Origin: Cryptomeria japonica
Lineage: Eukaryota; Streptophyta; Pinopsida; Cupressales; Cupressaceae
NCBI RefSeq assembly: GCF_030272615.1
Contig: NC_081413.1
Coordinates: 329,680,802 to 329,744,801 of the forward strand
Length of the DNA stretch: 64,000 nucleotides
Reading direction: 5' to 3'
A program made the translations under genes and the position numbers. A model generated the notes under the pieces. The model saw only the letters and a list, made by a program, of their open reading frames with translations. It was not told the origin of the DNA and made no database searches. Each line of letters begins with the position of its first letter. Position 1 is the first letter of the stretch. Positions 32,390-45,383 of this stretch are shown piece after piece.

Positions 32390-34500
32390 ATGTATAGATT
32401 CTTGTGGCCTAAGATATCTCATGTACATGCCTAATATCAAGACGAACGGGGGATTATTGACAACACTTGCATAGAGGTGGCATAGAAAGCATGACACTTT
32501 TTACTTTCCCACTGATGAGATCAGTGTGACTCTCGAGGATGTGTATAGGATTCTATGCATTTTGATTACTGGGGAGTTAGTGTAGTATGATCATCATGAT
32601 ATGGGAGGCATAACAACATTGTACATGGTATTTGATGATGAGAGTATTAGTGGTTTAGAGGTCAGATGGGTTGACATGATCCAGTATTACAAGCCCTTGC
32701 CATCTGTACTCATAGGATTGATTGGGGGTTTTATTTGTCTGGATAGGAGATGTCGCGGGTTATCAGTTGGATGGGGCCACATTCTGGAGCAGATGGTTAT
32801 GCATGGGACTCAATATGCATGGGGAGTATGCATGTTGGCATATTTATACCATGATTTGCATCAAGTGGTCTACGATGGTACAAATAGTTTGTATGTTGGT
32901 GTCACATTACTATAGATATGGTGTAGGGAGCATATTGTTGTTACTAGACTAGTCTATGATCAGGTTAGGGGAGATGGACAACTATATCTTTATGCATATC
33001 AGGAAAGCTGGAGTTTGGAGATGTGCATTAGACACCATGGACTCAGTTACATGGAGACCCTACGTTGGATGTGAGTCATGGATGGATGATGCCAGAGAGA
33101 TACCGGTTCTTTATTAGAGTCATTTTTTGATCGGTCATACTCCATATGTGACTGAGAGACAATTGGTTGCATGAGTGTATAGACAGTTCCAGGGTATGCC
33201 ATAGGGTACAAACTTGTATTCTCCAACATATAAGGATAGAGAAGACTGGGGTTGATCTCTTTCTTTTGAGCTCGCATATGCAGAGTTTATAGTCATGCCC
33301 CATCATGCTTAGGACTTATAGACACATCTATTAGATGTAAGGATGAACACAAATTTTGCACACTACTATATAGAGTACCCTTTTCCTAGGCTCGCAGATC
33401 TAGTAGAGCCACCTCCTAGGTTTGATGATGATGAGGATGATGATCAGGTTCACCCACAGAGGTGGAGGAGATGATGAATAGTTGAGGTAGGAGGTGATGA
33501 GGGAGGGGATGGAGGAAATGGATATGGACGAAAGAGAGGAGGTAGGAAAGGAGATAGACGGAGGGGGAGAGTACATATATGCCACCTCCTAGCTTTGATG
33601 ATGATGAGGATGATGATGAGGATCGCCCACAAAGGTGGAGGAGATGACGAATAGCTAATGAAGGAGGTCATGAGGGAGGGAATGTAGGCAATGAAAATGG
33701 AGGCAGTATAGGAGGTAGGAGAGGATATAGAGGGAGGGGGCGAGTACGGATGTGTGGAGGTCCAATTGTAGGGAGGGTAGGGAGTCGTGTACTGGTAAGA
33801 GGTGGTCGGGTTGGATTTGGGAGGGATGGTGGTAGGGGTGGAGGTAGGATTACTATCAAAGTGGTAGAGGAGATTGGAGGAGTTGGTGAAGGAGATAGTG
33901 CAGATGATGAGAGTGAGGAGGAGGTACCCCAGTTGGTGCGCAGGAGAGTGGGTGGACCTAGTAGAGGACAAGGATCTACCCCAATATAGATACAACTGAT
34001 GGTAGGGACACAAAATCCGCCAGGAGGAGACCCAAATGAGATCACTACATTGAGAGCTCAGATTACTCAACTATAGAAGTCGGTTAGGACACTGAATTTG
34101 GAGCAGGACAAATCCAAAAAGTAGGTCAGGGTTGTGACTGCAAAGAGAAATGCCTCTATTGAGATATATGGTCGAGCTAAAGGTATGCTTGAGCATCTTG
34201 ATCATGTTAGAGCCCAAGGAGCTCACAGTGACACCATTATGGCCTTGGTACATGCAGGGAAGAAGATTGCATATTGGCAAAGATTATATGAGGATGTTGT
34301 CCCCCCCAGGTCAGATAGTTAGTAGTTATGTTCCTTCTTCACAACGACCATCCTAACGGGGACATACAAAGAGTACATGTGTTAGGGGGTCTCCATGGAT
34401 AAATCCAAGAGTAGGACCATCTGGGGCTAGAGGAGCAAGTGGATCACGACATCAAAGACCAACACCCTCTAGAGGGAGTGCTTCTTAGTCTTTGAGACTT
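32390..34500 (+). pseudogene. Antisense ORF with plant mobile domain (PMD), decayed
   Basis: Plus strand, opposite to pol, between pol and the 3' LTR. The plant mobile domain is recognisable from about 32437 to 33060: WHRKHDTFYFPTDEISVTLE, then MGGITTLYMVFDDE, then TQYAWGVCMLAYLYHDL and TLL*IWCREHI. A change of frame near 33180 continues with DVRMNTNFAHYYIEYPFPRL. It is followed by a low-complexity Arg/Gly/Asp-rich tail with a tandem duplication (about 33406-33760) and a helical end (NASIEIYGRAKGMLEHLDHV). PMD proteins are plant-specific and found in transposons and in MAIN-type nuclear proteins. Antisense additional ORFs with such domains are known in Tat-lineage elements. At least five stops are TAG, where Gln (CAG) fits family expectations. 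Not functional. Confidence 0.7.
33406..33760 (+). repeat. Tandem duplication of about 177 bp in the PMD ORF tail
   Basis: Two diverged copies starting ccacctcctag(g/c)tttgatgatg at about 33406 and 33583. Each runs through an Arg/Gly-rich block ending in ggagggggagagtac or ggagggggcgagtac. Confidence 0.85.
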
Positions 34501-36143
34501 GATTTGTATTCTGTTGTACCACATATAACTAGAACTTTGGTATTGATATCATTGTATACTTGGACATTTTATAATTTTTTGATGGTATGCAAATAGACAT
34601 TGGACTCTATATGTGTTTTATTTGACTTTTTATGCATGTGATTTCTATGATGACAACTATGATGATGTTTATGATGATCTAGAGGATGACATTTTATTCT
34701 ATTCATATTTATGGACACTAATATGATGCTCTATGATATTATGACATTATAATTTCTTATATGCACATTTATGATGATTGTTCTTCTCATGATGTCTTAT
34801 GATGATGATTTGCATTGATTCTTAGTTGTAGTGATGTGTAATGATTGATTATATGCATGATGAATGCTTAGTATTTTGATAGCTACATGCTTATAATGAT
34901 TATTATTCATGCCTCTGATGTTGATAATGTGCAGTGATATCTATTAAATGTTTTATTGATGATGTTTGAGAAATGTAATGATGATTGATGGATAATATAC
35001 AATGCAACTAATGGATGTTATATACATATGAAGTATCTAAATGATTTATTAATGAATAGATATGGAAATTTATTTGATAAATGGTGAATTGAATGTATGA
35101 TGTATCTAAAATGAATGATATGGATGTATCTATCATTCTATATGCATTGTAAGTATGATTCTATATGTATGATAATGTGATGATATTAACAATGAACTAA
35201 AATGATGAAAAAATGCAATGATGATGAAAATGAGACTAAGAATGGATAATCCCAAGTAAATCTAAATGAGGAGAATGTTTTGAATTAAAATGAGCATAAT
35301 GAATCTTAAATGATAATAATGAACGTAAATGATGAAAATGATACAAATAATACGACTAATATTAAAATGATGCAATTTGTTTTTTATTTGTCCAAGTATA
35401 CTCAATCAATCAATTCACATAACAACCATTGATCTTATAGCACAATGAAAGGATAGCTTTATTACATGAATGATTAAATTCTTATAATGAATGCTAATGA
35501 AATGTAACATCTAAGATAAATGGATTTATGATGAATTATATGCAACACTTAATCTAGATGGATGAAATGTCATCTTTTTTCAGCATATTATTGTAGTGCT
35601 TTTTCATCATTGAACTTTTTTTTTTCTAATGTTGTAATAAAATACAAGCACCTAGGTATAATCACACTAGGATGACTTGAGTATCACTTACATGGATCTT
35701 AATTTAGCAAGTTAATACAAGAATCAAGGAATAATAAGACCAAGATGACCTAAGTATCTCTTGCATAAACAAACAGGGATCACCCCCTTTCATGTATGAA
35801 CCCATAATGTCCTTGATAATCTTTTGCCAATCATGTACTTAGATGAGTGTACATATTACTAAATAATAATCCACAAAAAACAATCAAAGAAAATAACCAT
35901 GCCCCATCACAACTCCTCTAGTCTTAGACATCCTCAAGTAGCGTAGGAAACATGGTTAACAAAAACCAAAACACAAACACTAAAACTTCTATGCCATAGA
36001 TATTTTTTCTTATCAAAATAGATACAATCATCCCATTTGACATCTTTGATGTAGATTGTCATTGTTTTGATTTAGTGTTTCATGATTTAGTTGTTTTCAT
36101 TGTTCAATGGTCAATGCCATGATTTTGTTTAAGGCTTTTTTAT
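34501..36143 (-). other. 3' noncoding region of the second Tat element, second part
   Basis: No coding. 34590-35560 is a diffuse low-complexity stretch rich in atgatgat and gaatgatg. From about 35640 it resembles 12080-12300 of the first Tat element ('a.gatgacct.agt.t' blocks). Confidence 0.6.
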
Positions 36144-37408
36144 TGTTGGCATTATGGATGAATTGATTATGTGTTGTATTGATGTTTTGTCATTTATGAC
36201 AACACTAACTGTTATGGATGCTTACCGACAGACAAGTTATCGGTAGAAGATCTAGTGTTTCCGACATAAGAGATTATCTGTTGACACTTCTGGCATGTTT
36301 GGATCAGTGAAGTATATTGTATTTCATGAGTTATATGCTCCATGAGCATGTTTTGGTTAGTTGGTATTGGCTTGGTAATTGGATGTTATCATACACTCTG
36401 GTAAACTCTTACCAACACTGGTTTAAAGCTTTACCGGTAGAGCTTTCATTGAGGAATTGTGACATGATGCATAATTGGTGTTGGTGCATCTTCTTCATGG
36501 ACTTCAGGATGCTAAAGATGTTCATTGATCATGCTTCAATAGCTTGAAGATTTTTCTTTAGCGTGGTGGACCTAGAATAGGTTCGGTACCTATATAGGCT
36601 ATGGACCGGTATCATTCTAGCGTGTAATCTACACGTTACCTAGATGATTCAAGATGTTTTATAGATTTTTTTATTATTGTTTTGGTCTTAAGCCGACATG
36701 GAATATCATTGTAAATAGAATTATGTAATTGTAATATCTTTAGGTGGCCGACCTAATTGGTTTAGGCTTTAGGGTTTGTATAAATAAGAGGTAGAAACTC
36801 TTTGTAAAGTATCATGGTTATTGAAAAGGTCATGGTCGAGGAATGTAATGTGCAAATATTGTAATTTCATTCAGATAAAGGATTTGATCGATCATTGGTG
36901 ATCGAATTGGATTCTAAAGAGGATTTAGTCCTCCAGCATTGAGCTTAACCGAGACTGTAATCAGGCATGGTATATGTTATTTTCAGCAGTTCACTCTATT
37001 GGATTGTTGTCCATTTATCTTGAGAAGGTTGCAGCCTCTTTGTAGTCAGTGAGACTCTTTTGTAATGAGAAGTATGCTCTAGGCAGTGTGCCTTCTTGCA
37101 AGTGCAGGCCCCTCTTGAAACACATACTTTCTACAAAAGTATCATCTGACTGTGGGTAGGTTTCCCACCATGGTTTTTCCCTTCCCGTGTTTCCCACATA
37201 CAAATCATGGTGTTATGTGGTATAGTTTCTTTGCATTGATTATTTGGTTAATTGTTAAGCTGTATTGTTTACCGGTATCTGTTCCTACCGGCATCTGTCT
37301 GTGCTTTACCAGTACTTGATTTGTTTAAGGTCATATTATGGATTAAAAGTTATAAGTTGTTAACAACTAATTCACCCCCCTCTTAGTTGTTCACCGGTTA
37401 TCCTAACA
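36144..37408. mobile_element. Solo LTR, sirevirus-like
   Basis: Begins TGTTGGCATTATGGATG and ends CACCGGTTATCCTAACA, 1,265 bases, with the C-run plus CTCTTAG motif near its end as in the sirevirus-like LTRs. The flanks tttat (36139-36143) and gttat (37409-37413) match at four of five bases, as expected of an old target duplication. No internal domain is attached on either side. It split the 3' region of the second Tat element. Confidence 0.7.
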
Positions 37409-37969
37409 GTTATGTTGGTTGTTGTCTATATATCAGAATCCAAATTTTTATCCTCTGAAATGTGACATTCAAGGACCTTATTTTGTAACCAAGTCGAGGA
37501 TTTGCCCCCACTCTAAGAAAGACCAATTTATTATGGGTGAATGGATTTGGAAATATGAATGACACTTTATTATGGAATGGATAAGATAAGTGTATAAAAG
37601 AACTATCTCATAGACCATGGTAGGATTTAATTGATCGGATATACACAATGGGAAATGGATATGTTATGGATAGGTTATCAATAGGATTATCACTATTATG
37701 AATAAATAGAGATATATGGATAAGATAGTGGTTATGAAAGAGATTTTATTATGGGTATTTACAATGATTACTGATATAGATGAGAACCTAGAATCCAAAT
37801 AGATAGAAGGGTTAATTTATCACAAGTAGTGCCTATCACAAGGTTTTCACCACTTGCTTTTATTGCAGTTTTTCTAATTATATGATTTTTTTGTATTTTG
37901 CTTGATTTTTTTATTTTTTTGTATTTTGTTCCTTGCATTAGGTTTTTCAAAAAGCTTAACTATAAAACT
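37409..37969 (-). other. 3' noncoding region of the second Tat element, third part
   Basis: Continues the region interrupted by the solo LTR up to the pol end. gatttgcccccactctaag resembles ttttgcccccagctaag in the first element. No coding. Confidence 0.55.
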
Positions 37970-39232
37970 TACAAATATGCATACTATTGATTAGATCATC
38001 CAACAACTCACCTTCAGGTGTAGAAAGTTTATAGGCCCCTAATCCATAAGCAACCACAATAACATAGGGACCTAGCTAGTTGGGCTCAAATTTCTCTTTC
38101 TTTTCTCAATCTTGTTGATTTCGGGGATTCTCCTTGAGCACAAGATCACCAAATTGAAAGACACAAGGCTTAACTCTATGATTATAGCTTCTAGACATGC
38201 GTTGTTGATAAGCCTTTAGATGATTGAAAGTCTTCTGTCACCGCTCATCCAACAACTCTAATTCCCGCAACCTAGAAACACAGTAATCCTTATTTGGTAT
38301 CAAGCCCTTTGGTGAAACTCTTAAAGATGGAAAATTGACCTCAATGGGAAAGATGGCTTCAGATCCACAAACAAGAGAGTAAGGGGTTATGCCAGTGGGT
38401 GCACAAATACTTGTTCTATAAGCCCATAAAGCAGGGTTCAATTGGACATGCCAATCACAACCAACTTCATTGACTGTTTTCTTTAATATTTTCAAATTGT
38501 TTTGTTGGAGGCCTCAACCTGGCTGTTTCCTTATGGGTAGTAAGGTGTAGATAAATGGTGTTGGATATGGAACTTATCACATAGTTCTTTTACATGCTAA
38601 TTTTTAAAAGGTCATCCATTATTAGTGATAATGGATAGAGGGATTCCATAGTGACAAATGATATAATTCCGGATAAATGAGGAGATTCGTTTTCTTATGA
38701 CAGTAGTAAGAGGAACGCATTCGATCCACTTTGTAAAATGCTCAGTGGCGGTTATGATGAAATTATGGTTGTTGGAAGAAGGTGGATGGATCTTACCCAT
38801 GAGGTCAAGTCCCCATTGACAAAAGGGCAATGGAGTCACTAAAGGTTGCAACTCTTGTGCTGGTGCTTGTATCAGATTATCATGAATTTGACACTTTTTG
38901 CATTTTCTGACAAAGTGATGTGCATCTATCTCCATACTTGGCCAATAGTATCTTTCATGTATAATTTTATTAGCCAAGGTAGGAGCACTAGAGTGAGTCC
39001 CACATATGCCTTCATGAACTTCTCTTAGGGTGGTTTGATATTCATCTGATTCCAAACACCCAAGGAGAGTACCATCAAGACCTCTTCGATCTAAGGTATC
39101 ATCAATTATGGTATAGTGAGAGGCTTTACAGATGAAGGTTCTCTTTTGATTATTGGATGAACCGAGAGGCAAGGTATCATCTTTTAGATAGGTATAAATG
39201 TCACCATATAAGGGAGAATCAGGTCTAACCAA
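37970..39232 (-). pseudogene. Tat-type integrase, broken
   Basis: Zinc-binding domain HEGICGTHSSAPTLA ... CKKCQ is intact. In the core the first Asp is present (WGLDLMGKIHPP), but the second is changed: the expected TDNG motif reads IITNNG. The Glu is present (SQVEASNK). After a TGA at 38612, an indel near 38496 shifts the frame; a TGA after LLDER (38235-38237), probably from an Arg CGA codon, and further stops follow in the C-terminal part. The end NSMHICKFYS is at 37970. Upstream it continues directly from the RNase H region. Confidence 0.85.
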
Positions 39233-40306
39233 ATGATAAATAACTCAGGATTTAGGATCCTCATATGCAGGAGTAGACAACTTCTCTACCGAGAATTCAC
39301 AGTATGCTTGCTTTTCTGGAATCTCTAGAAGAAAGGCAATGGTTTCCATGGTGTCAAATTCTTTATTATCCAATCTTCAAACTTGTTTAAAGTGAATAAG
39401 AAAAAAATAATTTTTGAAGTCATCTACCATATGCTTGTATGGCATCAAATTTTCATCCTTAGTCTGATATTCATCATTCACTTGATTAATGACTAGTTGA
39501 GAATCTCTATAAGAATTCAGTTATGTGATTTTCCACTCTACTGCCATCTTAATTCCAGTCACGAGTGCTTCATACTCATCCATATTGTCAGTGCAAGGAA
39601 ATAATAGTCTATAGGATTTGGGTATTGTATCTCCTTGTGGAGTGACAAAAAGAATGCCAGCCGTTGACCCATGCTGAGTATAAGACCCATCAACGTAGAG
39701 TTTCCATGTTTGATTTTTGATACTAAGGATAGCTTCATCTATAAACTATGAATGCATTAGATGGCAATCATCTAGTGGTGCCTCTGTCAATTGATCAACA
39801 ATCACTTTCCCTTTGATAGCCTTTCGATCATTATATTCTATATCAAACTCACTGAGAATTAAAACCCACTTTTATAGTCTTCCTATGAGATCTTCTTTGT
39901 TGAGCAAGTACTTCAATGGATATATCTTGGCTACATGTTTGATTGGGTGAGTTAACATATAATGGTGTAATGCAAAAACCATATCCAAATATGCTCGCTC
40001 AACTAGTGTATAATTTATCTAATAGCCAACTAAAGTCTTGCTAATATAATAAATTGCTCTTTGTTTTCCTTCAAAGTCTTCATAGGTTAGGAGATCACCA
40101 AGAGATGCTTTTGTAGTTGATATATAGAACACAAGGGGTTTTCATGTTGTAGGTGAAATCAAGATTGGAGGATTCATTAAATATTATTTTAACAACTGAA
40201 ATTCTTCTTCACACTTGTCATCCCACTTGAAAGGTACATTTTTATGCAATAGATCAGTGAAAGGATGACATATGTCTGCCAACTAGGAGATGAAACTGCA
40301 AATGGA
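39233..40306 (-). pseudogene. Dual RNase H region of the Tat element, broken
   Basis: The first, RT-attached RNase H is visible as pieces between about 40060 and 39790: YYISKTLVGY, NYTLVERAYLDMVFALHHYM, KWVLILSEFDIEYNDRKAIK. It is followed by a second, archaeal-type RNase H: WKLYVDGSYTQHGSTAGILF, DNMDEYEALVTGIKMAVEWK, RDSQLVINQVNDEYQTKDEN. The two RNase H domains in tandem are a mark of the Tat lineage. RNase H removes the RNA strand during cDNA synthesis. Several stops, many of them TAG, interrupt both parts. Confidence 0.8.
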
Positions 40307-41176
40307 TTACAATTTGCCTTGGAGTGATCTTAACTGACTAATGTTCTTAGGTGGTGGCATTTCCATGATTGCTTTAACTTTCTCTAGGTCTACTACTATT
40401 CCATTTGTAGAAACTATATATCCTAGAAGCTTGCTAGATGTGACTCTGAACACACACTTCTTTGGATTTAAGCGGACATTAAAATTCTCCAAGCATTGAA
40501 AGATATTATATAATATATTCAAGTGCTCTTCTATGATGTATGACTTTCCTAAGATATCATCTGCATAATCTTCCATAAATGTATGCATCGTGTTGTGGAA
40601 GATAGTAGTCATTGGTCTCTGGTATGTTGAACCCGCGTTCTTTAAACCAAACAGCATAATGTTCCAGCAACATGTGCCCCAAGGATAGGTGAAAGTTGTT
40701 TCGTCTTGATCTTCTGGTGCTATCCTTATCTGATTATAACTAGAGAATCCATCCATTAATGATAGCATAGCATGTCCCACGATCAAATCCACAATGATAT
40801 CAATATTAGGCAAAGGAAAATCATCCTTTGGGCATGCTTTGTTTAAATATCTAAAGTCTATACATACTCTAATTGTTTTGTCTAGTTTTGAAATAGGTAC
40901 TATATTTGATATCCAATCAACATAGTCTATTGATCTAATAAATCCAACATCTAACAACTTCTTCAAATTTTCTTTAACCAAAAGGGCAATATGTGGATGC
41001 ATCTTTCTTAACTTTTTTTTTATTGGTTTGACCCCTAGAGCTATGGATAAATGATGCATTATAAGATCTGGATCTAAGCCTGACATATCCGCATAAGACC
41101 AAGAAAAATTGATTTGTTTCTCCTTGAAGAATATGATGAAGTTCTCTTTTTCTTGTGCTGATAAAGATGCTGCCAA
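40307..41176 (-). pseudogene. Ty3/gypsy reverse transcriptase, partial open frame
   Basis: Open for 289 codons. RT motifs in order: MHPHIALLVKENLKKLLDVG, DWISNIVPISK, VCIDFRYLNKACPKDDFPLP, MDGFSSYNQIRIAPEDQDET, FTYPWGTCCWNIMLFGLKNA, MEDYADDILGKS (catalytic YxDD box with Ala as x), and KKCVFRVTSSKLLGYIVS. It ends at a stop after LRSLQGKL, where RT normally passes into the RNase H. It would copy element RNA into cDNA. This is the domain missing from the element at 10103-19857. Confidence 0.92.
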
Positions 41177-42973
41177 ATGAAGGATATTAGGATTTTTCTT
41201 TGTGCTAATGTTGACAGGTACTGTAGGTTCAATGATGACTAAAGATCTTCCCTGATATTCTGGTTGGGGAAGAATGTCAAGCCTCCCATACTTTGGTGCT
41301 TCAAGGAGGTTTTCACCATCAGATGCATCTTTTGTTTTTACTTTTTTGGATCTAATACTATTGCATTGTGATTTTCACCATTAAATTTTTTATTCATTAT
41401 TACATTTTTATGATTGGAAGGCTTGGCATTTTGTCCAAAGAATTTGCATTGTTGAGTTCATAAGTTGAGCATATGTCATAACCTGCTGCAAATGAAGGAT
41501 CCTTAGGATTCAAGTAATCAATTATAACACTATCATTGTAAAAGGTTTCAAGTTTAGGTGTGGCCTCTTACTCCCAATCTATAAGTTTGGGATGCACAAG
41601 AGGTAAAGGATCATTAAGGTCATTGATATCAAAGGATATGATGGTTAAAACATAGAGGTTCTAGAGGTTTATTATGATATCTTCAAGGTCAAGATGGATA
41701 ATCACTTCAATATTTTCTGTTACATCTAATATCTGACCCTCCTCATAAGAGTCACTCTCGATATTCTATGGATCTTTCTCTAGCGGTCTAGACCCTAAAT
41801 TTTGTCTCTCATCATGATTTCTAGTAGAATAGAAAGAATTAATCACATCTATTTGTTTGTCTTTGGCAGATAACTCAGAAAGTCCCTCCCATTCATGAGA
41901 ATCAATCTCACTATCTTCTTGCAATTCATGGTTTTTTTGGTATAAATTGTTGGTAGCTTCTTCGACATCTCTTATGTATCCGAATGCTTTTGTGTCTTTT
42001 GTAGATATGAGAGTAGGTTGTATGGGTTCAATGATTCCTTCATTTCTTAATCATATGGGACTATGACCATCATATCCCATCTTTTGCATTATGGTTAATC
42101 TCTTACCATATTGTTGAATAGGTAATTGTATTTCTGAATTAGATGTGTTTTATTTGACTTCTTCTTCTTCTTTATATATCCATTCTTAGATATCCTTTTC
42201 ATCGGTTTTATCTAATAAAGTCCCGCATTTGATAAAATATCTCTAGGTTACCTCTTAGAATACAAGGATTGTTGTTTTCCCAAAGATGGTTTTCCATTAG
42301 ACTTATGTGAAGGAGGTAGTTGTGAAATACAAAAGGTTTTCTCAATAGAATATTCTCCCATTCCTTGGTCTTTAAGTTTAAGCTTTGGTTCTCCTACTTT
42401 TTATGTTGATGGTACTGAAGTTGGGTCAATTTGTGAGGTGGGAGGTGAAGCTACACGATTATTTGGGACAACCACTTTAGTTTTTGGCTTGATGGTATTG
42501 CAATACTGAAAAGGGTTGGGATCTCCTTGGATAGTTATCTCTTGGCCATTATGTGGAAATAACAAACATTGCCGATACATAGATGGGACTACTTGGATTA
42601 TATGTATCCAAGATCGTCCAAGGAGTATGTTATAATCTAGATAAAGGTCAAGCACCTAGAAAACCACATCTTTTTCCACCGGTCCCACTCTGATAGGAAA
42701 AACAACTAATTCTTTGGATGCTCTTTCTTCTTTATCATAAGCCTTAATAGTGATATTTTTCTTTGGATCCACAACATTTTCAGAAAACCCCAATGCAAGG
42801 ACCAATTTGAAAGAGCATATATTTAAATCAGCCCCTCCATCTATAAGGACATGTTTTATTCTATGCTTATGTACAAGAACTTCTATATGAAGCGGTGCAT
42901 TATGAGGTTGATTTATGGTGAGATCATCATGTTTAGTAAAAGATAGCAAATACAGAGTGGTAAGGTGTCCCAC
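41177..42973 (-). pseudogene. Tat protease and linker to RT, broken
   Basis: Aspartic protease at 42973-42600: HVLIDGGADLNICSF (active-site IDGGA), VVFPIRVGPVEKDVVF, then a stop, then LDYNILLGRSWIH. The linker to RT continues with stops and shifts (ENLLEAPKYGRLDILPQ, VPVNISTKKNPNI) and matches the linker of the sister element. Upstream, a nested element separates it from its N-terminal part at 50801-51140. Confidence 0.8.
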
Positions 42974-43017
42974 TATAACCTAAAACTATGCGGGATCAAG
43001 GTCTGGGGATACATTGG

Positions 43018-44196
43018 TGTAATGGTAAAAAAGGTGAATGATGGAGAGATCAAGAGGAAAGCTTTTCTTCCCTCCAAGGAGAGATGAAAGTTTCACTGCG
43101 GATTTCCCTTCAAACACTTTATCCACATTACATTAAAAGAGGGGGAAAATTCAATAGATCCAATCTCTTAGGGAAGAGATTGAATACTAAATGAACTAAT
43201 AATGAGATAGGAATGACAAGCTAACCCCTCTTTTAGAATGGAAAATGATTGAATTATGTGTTGTAAGACTAAGTGTAAAAGTAGCAAAGAACTGATTATA
43301 ACTCGAGATAGAAGCGTGAGATGAAGTTGTGCACCTGGATCTGGCTATAATATGTTGAGACAAAGCCACCTTGAGAATTTGAGGAAAAGTTTTTGGGACC
43401 GTGTTGAAAGTGCACATGGTCCTCTGAAAAATCTACAAAATGAAAAGGGTTCTTCCGCCTCTGCAAATGGAGTCTGAATATGCAAACATAGCTACGTACC
43501 TGCAACCTACACACAGAAAAGAGAGGAAAAGGGGTTGGGATTGGGGGTTTGCCTTCAGGTCAAACCCCGGTTTTGGAATTAACCAAATGATGAAAGAAAA
43601 TACTTGCAAGTAAATGTAAATGAAAGACTGAAATGTAATTCACCTCAAGGGAGGTTGTAGATAGAATGTAGGTAGATATGCTTGTATTGAATTGAATGTT
43701 AAAAGGGATCTCCTCTTCAATGGTTGAATCCTTGACTTGAATGCAACACCTATCCTTGAAGGGAGACTTGAGAATTCTCAATGCTGGAAAGGAATGCTTG
43801 AATGATTGAATGCTTGAACTTATGTCCACCTTATCACTTATCCCACTTATGCAAATGGGAGGGAGAATGCGACTTATATACTCATTAATTAGGGTTAATT
43901 GACTAATTTTTTGTCACAAGCCGTTACAGGGAAAGTTCTCCTGCTTTATGTAAAGTCCAATGTGAAGATAGGACAAAGGGGACCCCAAAATAGGGCAAGG
44001 ACAAGGGTGCCATGCCCCTGTCCTGCCCTTGTCTCAGGATAGGAAGTAGATTCAAGCAGTGTGGAGAGCAGAAAAAGTATAGTTTCCGGGGATGAGCAAG
44101 TCTCAGGTCTCCGATCAGGATTGGGAATTCAAATCACCAATGTGAAGACCCTAATGTGGTCGCAAGTTGCAAGGGTAGCATTTTTATGACACCACA
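43018..44196 (-). repeat. 3' LTR of the gag-protease element
   Basis: Plus-strand TGTAATGGTAAAAAAGG to TTTATGACACCACA. Contains the hairpin module gggaccgtgttgaaagtgc... at 43395-43422. Confidence 0.92.
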
Positions 44197-45383
44197 TTTA
44201 GCCCCCACTTTAGCGGGAGTATAAGTGTAAGCCAATACTATTGGTAAAAGTACACGGAAACAAGATTGAAAGACTTCTACCACGTAAAGGAGGCAAGATG
44301 CACCAAGCCCCCAGTGGACTAAGGATCTTACAACATGGATTGTCAAAGTAAAAGGGAATATCAAGAAAGGAAAACCATGACTGCAAGTAGCAAGGCTCCC
44401 CTCAATACAAGTCATGAAAAGCAAAGATACCAAAATTATGAAGCAAAGCCAAGTTCACTAAATAACTTTAAGTATCTAGAAGGAAAATATGAGTAGAGTG
44501 TATGCCCCCACATTAAAGCGACCGTGAACGCCTTATTGGGAGTGATTTGCTTTAAGGTAGGATACACTCAAGAGAGATAGAAGAGAGGGAGAACATTATC
44601 ACATATATTTATACCCCAGGCGAGGATTAAACCCAAGGATAATGAACACAAAACACGAGGTAGTTTTTCTTTCCTCAGGGTCTGTATGTTGTATGATAAC
44701 TCATGTATATCATATATGAATGTGCATATAATAATTGTCATTCCCCAAAGAAAGGACACTACCTTGGAAGAAAGGGAATAGAGGATGTCTATTGAGTCAA
44801 CATGAAAAGAGACCAAAGGAGATCTCAATGCCTTGTATCATCCTCAAGTAGACCTTAAGGAAAAAATAGAACAAGGATACACATAGAAGAATAGTCACAA
44901 AGAGAAAGATAGGAGAGATGGAGAATATCTATAGTGCTAATATTGCTAATCTAGCATGCCATCCACCTCCTGATCTTGCTGATCACTATTTCAGGAAGAC
45001 AAGCAACATGCCAAAGGAGCAACATTGAGCACATCAGATGGAGCTAACACAAGATCCAAACAAGGACTATGCTCATGGGATAAATCACTTTGTTTGATTT
45101 TAGGAGCTAGGATTAGGGTTTTTGAAAATTCAGTTGATAAATGTTTGTCCACATCAACATATTCATAGTCACTATCAGAAGCATTAGGAGTTGTATTGCT
45201 ATCATGAATAACATTTTCACTTATTTATTCATCAAGATTTATAGAAAGAGGAGCCCGGACAAGAATAGGGGTAAAACCAACACATGTTCTTTGCAACTTA
45301 TGATTTGGAGATGTAGGTTCAACATCTTTCTTAGGGGAAAAGGGAATCATATCAACTATTGGAGTCTTGGGAGATTGAATGGT
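44197..45383 (-). other. 3' region of the gag-protease element
   Basis: From 45383 to about 45000 the protein frame may continue weakly (PFSPKKDVEPTSPNHKLQRT). Nearer the LTR no coding is seen. No RT motif is found. Confidence 0.6.

Noticed and set aside
33450-34070. Minus-strand Ser/Pro/Thr-rich ORF of 206 codons
   Set aside because: Antisense of the Arg/Gly-rich tail of the PMD ORF; the plus strand has the domain evidence.
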